A stretch of DNA of 64,000 nt from Cyrtodaria siliqua (Eukaryota > Mollusca > Bivalvia > Adapedonta > Hiatellidae): positions 1 through 64,000 of the forward strand of contig JAWPHD010006753.1 in NCBI GenBank assembly GCA_037043455.1. Direction: 5' to 3'. The position numbers were made by a program, and so were the translations under genes. The notes beneath the pieces were generated by a model that had not been told where the DNA came from, ran no database searches, and worked only from the letters and a program-made list of their open reading frames with translations. Of the stretch, positions 44,646-52,653 are shown one piece after another. How positions within the stretch are numbered: the stretch's first letter is position 1; each line of letters opens with the position of its first letter.

Positions 44646-45353
44646 TCAGTCTGGTCCTGTGAGACGACTCATAAGGAATGACAATGGTCCCCAATGGATG
44701 AGCACGGCTGGCGAGTTGACAGGATTCAGGGTAAATCTCCCTGGAACAATCCACCCTGAGGCTTGACACAAGCTTAGCATCGCTCTCCCGGTCTCGGGGG
44801 TTATAGTAGCTAGCGGGTCAATCCACAGGTCCGACTCGACAAACCTTACCATTCTCTCTGGAGTTCCATCAGCACCAAGGACCATGGTGGCCAAGAGTTT
44901 GAGTCCTAATAGACGGCGCTCCTGAAACGAACGACTACTCAGCATTTCCGGGGTCTCGAAATCGTGAAACACTACCGGTATGTGTTTAGAGTAAACATGT
45001 CGTTTCACTCTGCGGGCATAAACTCCACAATCCTCTAAAGGACAGCAAGATCTTTTAATCTTCTTGGCTGGTTCAGTTGGTAGGGGGGAATCGTGTACCC
45101 TCTTGAGTGGAGCTCTTCGATCCTTGTCTATGGGATCATCCAGAGATCGCCTTCTACCAGGATCTACTGGAGATCTCCTAGAAAAATGCGAACCTCTGTG
45201 ATCCCGGTGCAAAGGTGATTGGCGTCGTGAAATTCGGTGAACCTGTTGGGCATACCTCCGGTCCAAAGGGGAATTCGAATTTCTATGGGACGCGTCCAGG
45301 ATGTTTCCTGGATGGACTTCTCCGGGATGAACGCGAACTTCTTCGTCGTTCAC
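44646..45353 (-). pseudogene. Arg/Ser-rich segment with C2H2-like finger
   Basis: 235 codons. The basic His/Arg/Ser-rich start is followed by CCPLEDCGVYARRVKRHVYS with Cys104, Cys109, His119 and His124, a C2H2-type spacing. A helical region (SFQERRLLGLKLLATMVLG) and a Trp/Leu-rich end follow. It overlaps the preceding ORF in another frame, so the original protein was continuous and has been frameshifted at about 45300. In TATDN2-like proteins a finger with 'RRVKRHVxxxHxP' precedes the TatD domain (from memory). Confidence 0.6.
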
Positions 45354-46836
45354 ACCCCGGTGAGTAGTATTTCACTGCCCTCCGTGGCGAACGCGAAACT
45401 CTCCGGTCCGAATGAGTACGCACATCTTTTCGGCGTTCCTGGTGTTCCTTGGATTTTCTGGAGGGGTTTCTCCGGTCCATAGGTGGACTCGAAGATCCCC
45501 GGTGATCCTTGTTGTAGGAATCTTTTCGGCGTTCCTGGTGTTCCCTGGATGGGCTTCTCCGGTCCCTAGGTGGACTCAAAGATCCCTGGTAGTCCTTGTT
45601 GTAGAACACCCGCGTCTCATACCGTTTGTGGCTTAACGATCGCCCTTTTTCCTCCTGAACGACTGGCCGTGATATTCTGAAATCCGCCACCAAGGGATTT
45701 GGTCCAGTCTTCGGTCTCGGGCTTACAGATCTGTGACCAGTCTCAGCTCTTGGTATGATGGACTTCTTCTTCTTTGGTATAGATGCCTCCCTGGGCAACA
45801 GATAATCTCGAAGGAGGGAGGGAAAGGTCTCACATGCCCGTGAAATCATGATCGGTTTTGCTCGAGCAGGTGAAACGCTGTACCTTTCCCTTGTTTGTGG
45901 TATCCGGATATCTATTTCCATCTCAGATACATCACCGGTTGGATTGGCGTCAGCCTCGGCATCCTTTGGTCTAGTGATGGTCGCTGATTTAGCGACGGTC
46001 GCTGATTTAGCGACTCGCTGTGGCACTGACCGTTGTTTTGGTTGACCGATGACTTTCGCATCAGCCTCCTTGGGTCTAGCGACGGTCGCTGATTTAGCAA
46101 CTCGCTGTTTGGTTGACCGCTGCTTGGGTTGGCCGATGTCCTTTGGAATAGGAAAATTGTCCTTTATTTCCTTCCGGCTAAGAAATATCTCACATGCCCA
46201 TTGGAAATCTCGTATCCATGGCACATATTTCCTCACTACGGCCAGACCATATTGCCCTTTGGCCAGCTGCAAGTAGGAATCTGTGGAGATGCCCCTGATC
46301 ATTCCTAGGTCCCTTGCTAACTGTACCGCAGGCACTAGAATCCCTCTGGAGGTTGAAGACCGGATATCCTTTATTTCCTTCCGGCTAAGAAATATCTCAC
46401 ATGCCCATTGGAAATCTCGTATCCATGGCACATATTTCCTCTCTACGGCCAGACCATATTGCCCTTTGGCCAGCTGCAAGTAGGAATCTGTGGAGATGCC
46501 CCTGATCATTCCTAGGTCCCTTGCTAACTGTACCGCAGGCACTAGAATCCCTCCGGAGGTTGAAGACCGGATATCCTTTATTTCCTTCCGGCTAAGAAAT
46601 ATCTCACATGCCCATTGGAAATCTCGTATCCATGGCACATATTTCCTCTCTACGGCCAGACCATATTGCCCTTTGGCCAGCTGCAAGTAGGAATCTGTGG
46701 AGATGCCCCTGATCATTCCTAGGTCCCTTGCTAACTGTACCGCAGGCACTAGAATCCCTCTGGAGGTTGAAGACCGGATATCCTTCTCCCCCTTTGACAC
46801 CACACGCTTCCATTCTTCATCCTTCGGGATCTCCAT
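45283..46836 (-). pseudogene. N-terminal ORF of the TatD element with triplicated 69-residue module
   Basis: 517 codons from ATG at 46836 (MEIPKDEEWKRVVSKGEKD). Three nearly identical 69-residue modules follow (DIRSSTSRGILVPAVQLARD ... YLQLAKGQYGLAVERKYVPW ... FLSRKEIK). Next are short repeats of RVAKSATV(A/T)RPK, then a long Arg/Ser/Lys-rich tail with SPPRDRRSPSREHQERRKD-type repeats reminiscent of RS domains. The module function is unknown. It is preceded by a long repeat-rich leader rather than by another gene. Confidence 0.6.
46161..46781 (-). repeat. Tandem triplication of a 207-bp coding unit
   Basis: CCTTTATTTCCTTCCGGCTA begins at 46161, 46368 and 46575, spacing exactly 207 bp. The units are almost identical (for example CCTCAC/CCTCTC and CCTCTGG/CCTCCGG differences), so the expansion is recent. 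It stays in frame. Confidence 0.9.
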
Positions 46837-47063
46837 CTGGACCTTTGTATATCCTGTGATGCCACACTAGGATGCCTGTCTGTAAATCTGTGGTGCCACA
46901 CTAGGATGCTCGTCTGTGATCCTGTGATGCCACACTAGGATGTTGGTCTCGTTTCATTACCCCACCATCCTGTGGTATGCCACAAGAATGGTTTGATTCT
47001 AATGTACTCTTTGTGGTCCTGCGCTTTCCTTAGAACCATCAGAGACTTCTAACATTTTCAATG
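46837..47063 (-). other. Short repeats in the leader of the TatD element
   Basis: TGATGCCACACTAGGATG-type phrases recur at about 46857, 46894 and 46927 and, more weakly, near 46975. No ORF. Confidence 0.6.
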
Positions 47064-47136
47064 TAATAAACCCGGACTCGAACCAGGGACGCCTCGCTTA
47101 CAGGGCGAGTGCTCTACCAACTGAGCTAACCGGGCC
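47064..47136 (-). tRNA. tRNA-like sequence (Thr-like, anticodon TGT), acceptor unpaired
   Basis: On the minus strand it reads GCCCGGTTAGCTCAGTTGG (A box), an anticodon stem CTCGC/GCGAG with loop CCTGTAA, and GGTTCGAGTCC (B box). The T stem CCTGG/CCGGG folds. The acceptor halves GCCCGGT and TTTATTA do not pair and position 33 is C, so it is a tRNA-derived sequence or SINE head, not a functional tRNA. The A and B boxes could still serve as a Pol III promoter. Confidence 0.6.
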
Positions 47137-47429
47137 ACCGGGTACTCAATATCACTACACTTCTCCTCCTTTTAACTATTCAGTCTAATGAAAAGAATTA
47201 TTATAAAAAATGTTGGTAAATGTCACTTTCCAAAAAAAAAAATGGCATGTGTCCCTTTCAACATATAAAAAAATTAATTATGAAATGTATATGATAATAT
47301 CTCCCTTTAAACACCTAAGTTGTAAGTGCTCCATAATAAAAAATACTAATCTTAAGTGTTAACCTACCTTTGAACACCGAAGTTGTAAGTGTCCCTTTAA
47401 GATTACTAAAAAAAAATTAATAATAATAA

Positions 47430-48110
47430 TAACACAACACAATAAAAGATAAAAATAATTCTCAAGTGTATATATCTCTTTAAAAAAACACAACAAATAT
47501 TGCTTACCGCAACACATAAAAGAGAAGAAACCGACAATTTCTTTCGTTTAGTGTTTGCGAGTAAGTGTCCCTTTAAAAAAAATTTTTTTCAAGTGTATAT
47601 ATTCTCTTAAAAAAAAAAATTACTTAACGCAACACAATAAAAGAGAAGAAACCGACAATTTCTTTCGTTTAGTGTAAGCGTGTAAGTGTCCCTTTAAAAA
47701 AAATATTTTCAAGTGTATATATTCTCTTAAAAAAATATTCCTTACCGCAACACAATAAAAGAGAAGAAACCGACAATTTCTTTCGTTTAGTGTGAGCGAG
47801 TAAGTGTCCCTTTAAAAAAATTAAAAAACAAGTGTATATATCTCTTTTTTTAAAAAAGATTAAAAAGTTTACTTACCGCAACACATTAAAAGAGAAGAAA
47901 TCGACAATTTCTTTCTATAGTGTGAGCGAGTAAGTGTCTCTTTAAAAAAAAAAAAATCTTGAATACTATGTAGCCTTTCTAAAGAATATATCATCTTTAA
48001 AAAAGTTTACTTACCGCAACACACCAAAAGAGAAGAAACCGACAATCTCTTTCGTTTAGTGTGAGCGAGTAAGTGTCACCTTAAAAAAAAAAGTGAATAT
48101 ATCCCTTTAA
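47430..48110 (-). repeat. Leader tandem repeat of about 120 bp, five to six units
   Basis: Plus-strand phrase TTACCGCAACACA(A)TAAAAG, then GAAACCGACAATTTCTTTCG and GAGCGAGTAAGTGTCCCTTT recur near 47503, 47623, 47740, 47873 and 48010, with a weak copy near 48395. A- and T-runs of variable length separate them. It lies between the 5' terminal repeat and the ORF of the TatD element. Confidence 0.8.
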
Positions 48111-48602
48111 GAGCAATGCAAGAGTAAAGTGCTCTGTAATAAAATATTTTAGAGTTTGAATATTTCTTTTAAAGTTTATCATATAATAATTTTGAACTCT
48201 AAAGATTTCTATGCATTAAATTATATGTTTTTCCTTTGATTAATCGATGTTTTTATTTCGATTTTGATGTTCCGGTTTGCAAAACGGATGTTTACAATTT
48301 GCAATGCCTTGTGGTCTCAAATACATATCATTGCGCATGCTTCCAAGTTGAGCAAGCCGGATATGGTATGGCTGCCTTCCCGCCAAATTGCGTTTACCGC
48401 AACACAATAAAAGATAAAAACCGACAGTTTTTTCTCTTTTAGAGTGCTAACGGACATAAAAATGTCATAAAATGACATACAACAGTTGTTTACAACAGTT
48501 GTCTACCGAATTAATCGGCAACATACCGAAATTCTGCATCGAGCATAACTTTGCTGTCGATGTGAATTCCACAAGTTGGATTTTCCCAATATGTGCCTCT
48601 AG

Positions 48603-48627
48603 GTACATTAGCGCCCACAACGCCATT
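48603..48627 (-). promoter_or_regulatory. Primer-binding-site-like sequence
   Basis: In element sense the 5' repeat is followed by AA then TGGCGTTGTGGGCGC. A TGG two bases past the repeat is the usual start of a tRNA primer site. I cannot match it to a specific tRNA 3' end. Confidence 0.35.
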
Positions 48628-48832
48628 AAAGCAATCTTGCCCTAGATATACATATTACACAGTGATTACAAATGGTAACTCACATAATCAGAAGTCAGAA
48701 ACAGTCAGATGGAGGTTTTCCACTGTATTGGTTCAACGTCTGCTTTGCATGAGCTGTGGATTTGTAATGAATTCCAGGCTACAAACCGGAAGTGACGTAT
48801 TTGCCTGGACTGGTCCTAGCATAATTGCTACA
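48628..48832 (-). repeat. 5' terminal direct repeat (LTR-like) of the TatD element
   Basis: 205 bp, same as 41364-41568 apart from one base. In element sense it starts TGTAGCAATTATGC. I do not see a convincing TATA box or AATAAA in it. Confidence 0.88.
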
Positions 48833-49158
48833 GCGATTACTTCTTGAAAACTATACTGTAAGTGATATTGATATGGGACTTTTTCTAAAATGATCAGCAA
48901 GACATGATGTTGGTCCTTGTCAAAAATCGTTTTGATTCGACGTTAAACATGGCTGCCAGTGGCCAACTTTGGTTTACATAGAGTTATATAGTAAAAACTT
49001 GTAGCGACTACTCCTCTGAAACTACTTGACGGATGTCCATGAAACTTCACAGGAATGTTGCTCTTGATGTCTAGTTGATCCTAGAAATATTTCAGGCTGG
49101 CCGGAAATTCAAGATGGCCGCCACGGCTAAAAATAGATTTAAAATAAATAAATGTGTA
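48833..49158 (+). repeat. S-repeat, resumed after the TatD element
   Basis: GCGATTACTTCTTGAAAACT begins a b-half unit, followed by an a-half unit ending TTTAAAATAAATAAATGTGTA, where a TIR element is inserted. Confidence 0.85.
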
Positions 49159-50388
49159 CAGACCCAGTTGCGTTCAAATACCACAAAAATGCATTCCGTT
49201 TTCGTTTCGTTTGCGTTCCGTTTGCATTTCATTTTTATGAATGCATTTTTTAAAATGCAAACCATTTGCGTTTACAAACGAAACAATGGGTTCATTTAAA
49301 TGCACAGAACGAACGCAACATAATGTGTGCGTTTAAATGCACAAACGGAGAAAATGCATTTGCGTTCGTTCATTCAGCGTTTACCAATCGCAACATTTCT
49401 GACGATTAAACTACGCATGGTATCAACCCATGCGGTTTTTACCACAAGTCGGCGACTAATTTTTGTGATCATATTGAAGAATGTATCCTTTGGTTGACAT
49501 TATTTGGTGGTGCACATTGATGATTCTGTTTTCTTCCGGGTTTATGTTATTTTCATCAAAAATTTAACATACTTGACACTATATAAAAATATGCCGTCTG
49601 ATTTTATCAACATTATTTTAGTTTTATAATGAAATAATATAAAATTTGTGCTACACAATAAATACATTTCTTATTTTAAATCGGTAAAAATGAAAGTGTG
49701 TAATCGTGCTTAAAAAACACCATTTACACAGTGTATTTCTTTAAATTAAGTTACTGCAAAACGCACTTCGTTTAAATCGAGACTTCAATTATGTACTCAA
49801 AAGGATAATATTGAAAGTTATCCGAAATATCGAAATGCATTTGCGTTCGTTTCGTTGCGTTCGTTTTAAGCGTTTAGCGTTTTAAAAAAATGCATTCATC
49901 GTTCGTTCCGTTCGTTTTCAGCGTTTAGCGTTTTACAAAATGCATTCATCGTTCGTTTTTTAAAACGCTGAACACTGAAAACGAACGAAACGAAAGCAAC
50001 GAACGAAATGCATTTTTAAAATATAGATCGTGCAACGTTCATTCTGCGTTCGTTCTGCGTCCATTCTGCGTTCATTTTCCGTTCTAGAGTCTCTGACTTG
50101 CAATCACTTGCCCCTCACCGCAGTAGGTTCGATCCCTCAGGGGCCTAGGAATCTTTATGTGAGGAAGCTATCCAGCTGGCTTGCGGAACGTCGGTGGTTC
50201 TACCCAGGTGCCCGCCCGTACACGAAAATTGCCCGGAGGGGCACCTGGGGTCTTCCTCCACCAGTGGAAGCTGGAAAGTCGCCATATGACCTTAGCTGTT
50301 GGTGCGACTATAAAATTCAATTCAATTCAATCAATCATTTTCCGTTCGTTCTGAATCTATTTGGGGTACTTGAACGCAACTGGGTCTG
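49159..50388. mobile_element. TIR element copy 1 (with SINE inside)
   Basis: Near-perfect terminal inverted repeats of about 26 bp: CAGACCCAGTTGCGTTCAA at the left and the inverse of it at the right end. They are flanked by TA on both sides; the uninterrupted target is seen near 59135 (AAATTTGTAGCGAC). The TA target and CAG terminus suggest a Tc1/mariner-type non-autonomous element. The interior is rich in CGTTCGTT and AAATGCATT phrases with no ORF. Contains the SINE at 50085-50335. Confidence 0.82.
50085..50335 (+). mobile_element. tRNA-derived SINE with 12-bp target duplication
   Basis: The 12-mer CATTTTCCGTTC flanks it (50073-50084 and 50336-50347). A truncated tRNA-like head has the B box AGGTTCGATCCC. 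A conserved body GGAGGGGCACCTGGGGTCTT and GGAAAGTCGCCATATGACC resembles the central domain of metazoan Meta-SINEs (from memory). The tail is a run of AATTC/CAATC repeats. It is absent from TIR copy 2, so it inserted after the duplication. Confidence 0.8.
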
Positions 50389-50390
50389 TA

Positions 50391-50563
50391 GCGACTACTT
50401 CTTGAAAACTGTAAGTGATATTGATATGGGACGTTTTCTAAAATGATCAGCATGACATGATGGTGAACCTTGTCGAAATCTATTTCGATGCAACTTTAAA
50501 CATGGCCGATCTTTGTTTACATAGATTTATATAGTAAAAACTTGTAGCGACTACTTCTCTGAA
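50391..50563 (+). repeat. S-repeat b-half unit
   Basis: GCGACTACTTCTTGAAAACT to ACTTCTCTGAA. The last nine bases (TTCTCTGAA, 50555-50563) are the left target duplication of the full-length MI. Confidence 0.85.
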
Positions 50564-51225
50564 CCCCCCCCCCCCCCCCCCCCCCCAGTCGGTGGTGGGA
50601 TGATAAGAATCAACCGACTGCTCGTTACTTAGCAGAGGGGTAGGACCCCCCCCCCCCCCGAAATGTAACCCACCTGTTGACCGTGGGTGGCGACCCGTGT
50701 CGTTGGAGAAGGGAATCCTGGTGGTTGAGTGACGTGGAGATCTGGTAGTTATCGCCACGTTCCAACACACTACTTTGGTCCGGACTTCAACTAGACGGGC
50801 GGTCAGATTAGCCCGATCTGATCAATCGGTTTGTCACGCCAGCTATACGGGATCCTAGCTTCTTGTTTAATTCAAATCTCCATCAATCCCTCTAGTTTAA
50901 TATCTTGCTCCCTTTTATTTTGTCCTCTTTAAACATAATGTAGAAAGGATCCTTTATGGCGGTGGCGCTAGGGCTAATCATGTATTTCTGAGCGCTAAAT
51001 GGCTATACTCATACCACTTTTAGGCGGAACATAAGTGCGGCTCTTCGACTTTTTAGTTGAGGGGTTATGTCCGCTGGGTGGTATGGGGGTCTGATGCGTT
51101 AGTTTTATGTGAGTATACTCTTCACTTATTCTTGGCATTTGTTTGTCGGATATCCACAGCAAATGTCCCCTTGTTGGGCTCCGAGGTGGGTGAGAAGCGT
51201 GGAAAATGAATATCAATTGCCAATT
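50564..51225 (+). promoter_or_regulatory. MI 5' UTR and presumed internal promoter region
   Basis: Starts with about 25 consecutive C. A potential hairpin AGTCGGT...ACCGACT (50587-50619) and a second C-run at about 50646-50659 follow. GC-richer than the surroundings. LINEs of this type carry their promoter inside the 5' UTR (family knowledge); I see no canonical core-promoter motif. Confidence 0.45.
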
Positions 51226-52653
51226 ATGGCACCAAAACACGCACACAAAACTACTCATGCTTCTAAACGATCTCGAGAAGATTCCGAATCAGAATCCGAA
51301 TCAGAATCTGATGAGGATATCTCTCATTTAAATTGGCCTCGATTCCTCAATATTATCTCTCTAGAGGATGACAAACCTATCACTAGACTATCTCCTTTTG
51401 CCATCTCCAAGGCTTCACTTGGCATCGCCGGTGAGCCAAGGAGTGTCAAAAAACTCAGTAATGGGAAACTTCTTGTTGAGTGTGCCAAAAAATCACACTC
51501 TGACAATCTCCTTTCTATTCAAACTTTTGTAAATATCCCTGTTGAGGTTATCCCTCACACTTCTCTCAATTCTTCAAAGGGTGTAGTACGCTCCAGGGAA
51601 CTGGAGCACTGCACTCTTGAAGAAATGACCCAAAACCTGAAATCTCAAGGTGTGACTGAGGTAACGCGCATCAGTACGAGGCGGAGTGGCAAACTCACTC
51701 CTACAAATACTTTTGTGCTTACTTTCAGCACACCAAATCTGCCAAAGACCATCAAAACTGGATATATCATTCTACCAGTTGACCCTTTCATTCCAAACCC
51801 TCTTCGATGTTTTAACTGTCAACTCTTTGGTCACCATAGAGAAAGATGCAAGCGAGCTGCTCCAGTCTGTGCCCTTTGCGGCCAGGAGGGTCATAGCGAC
51901 TTCGCCAATTGCAAAAATTCCGCATCTTGCGTTAACTGCAAGGGGACCCACGGATCTTTCTCTAAGGATTGTCCGAAGTGGAAGCACGAGAAGGAAATAC
52001 AGAAAGTTAAAATTGAAAAGAACATTTCCTTTCCTGAAGCTAGGAAACTTGTTGAAGGTCTAACTCCACCCACTCCATCTGGCAAATCATATGCCGATGC
52101 GAGTAGGGTTGAGAAACCAGCTACCAGGTCTATCGCGGTGCAGACCGTGATAACCTGGCCAATAGACTCCAACGGGTTTGCTACTATTCCCACCTCTGTT
52201 CAACAATCCTCTAAAACATCTTCAGCCTCTCAAACTGCTGTCCTCTTAAATAAGCCTCCTGTTGCTCCCAAACCTCCTGTGGCTTCCAAGCCTAACACTC
52301 CTTCAACTATATCCTCAACAACTCCTACACCTACTGCATCTACTTCATCTTTTCCGAAATCGACGGACTCTGGTGCAACCAAGAGTTCACCAAAGCCGAC
52401 GAACTCTTCCAAAGCTTCGTCAAATCCTCCCAAGAGTTCGTCACCAATCATAACTGCTGCCACGGACGTGACAGCAAGGAAAAAGAAAACTCCCGGGTTA
52501 GGGAAGCAGTCAAAAGGATCTGATGATCCGATTGATCTGCACAACAGATTTGGAGACTTGGAGATGGAGGTTGATGATCTAGCAAATCTGGAACTCCCAA
52601 AGTCTCCAAGGTCTATTAAACCCAACGGCCGTAAGCCCGTACTTCCGCCTTAG
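51226..52653 (+). CDS. MI ORF1, gag-like zinc-knuckle protein, subfamily A
   Basis: 475 codons. ATG at 51226 (MAPKHAHKTT) is chosen because the aligned start exists in the copy at 10890; the frame is open 39 codons further upstream. An acidic Glu/Ser stretch is at residues 19-31. An N-terminal domain contains WPRFLNII and SPFAISKASLGIAG, then KGVVRSRELEHCTLEEM and a beta-rich stretch. Three knuckles lie at residues about 195-249: CX2CX4HX4C (CFNCQLFGHHRERC), CX2CX4HX5C and CX2CX3HX6C. The C-terminal half is Pro/Ser/Thr/Lys-rich and probably disordered. Role: binds element RNA in the RNP (family knowledge). It ends TAG at 52651-52653, overlapping the ORF2 start by one base. Confidence 0.88.
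   Translation: MAPKHAHKTTHASKRSREDSESESESESDEDISHLNWPRFLNIISLEDDKPITRLSPFAISKASLGIAGEPRSVKKLSNGKLLVECAKKSHSDNLLSIQTFVNIPVEVIPHTSLNSSKGVVRSRELEHCTLEEMTQNLKSQGVTEVTRISTRRSGKLTPTNTFVLTFSTPNLPKTIKTGYIILPVDPFIPNPLRCFNCQLFGHHRERCKRAAPVCALCGQEGHSDFANCKNSASCVNCKGTHGSFSKDCPKWKHEKEIQKVKIEKNISFPEARKLVEGLTPPTPSGKSYADASRVEKPATRSIAVQTVITWPIDSNGFATIPTSVQQSSKTSSASQTAVLLNKPPVAPKPPVASKPNTPSTISSTTPTPTASTSSFPKSTDSGATKSSPKPTNSSKASSNPPKSSSPIITAATDVTARKKKTPGLGKQSKGSDDPIDLHNRFGDLEMEVDDLANLELPKSPRSIKPNGRKPVLPP

Larger units (their letters stand above)
41364..48832 (-). mobile_element. LTR-like element carrying TatD nuclease and CR1-like RT fragments
   Basis: Terminal direct repeats of 205 bp (41364-41568 and 48628-48832) differ at one base. 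The 5-bp duplication GCGAT flanks the element (41359-41363, 48833-48837), and the empty target exists at about 56710 in the paralogous S-repeat. ORFs read leftward, so the right repeat is the 5' one. In that sense the repeat starts TGTAGCAATT. A TGGCGTTGTGGG primer-site-like sequence lies 2 nt after it, and a purine-rich AAAAGAGAACGGGGATG precedes the 3' repeat. I find no gag-pol, protease or integrase; the interior is a TatD/zinc-finger gene plus a LINE fragment. Confidence 0.82.

Noticed and set aside
47064..47136. Functional tRNA-Thr gene
   Set aside because: The acceptor stem halves do not pair and position 33 is C instead of T; kept only as a tRNA-like sequence.
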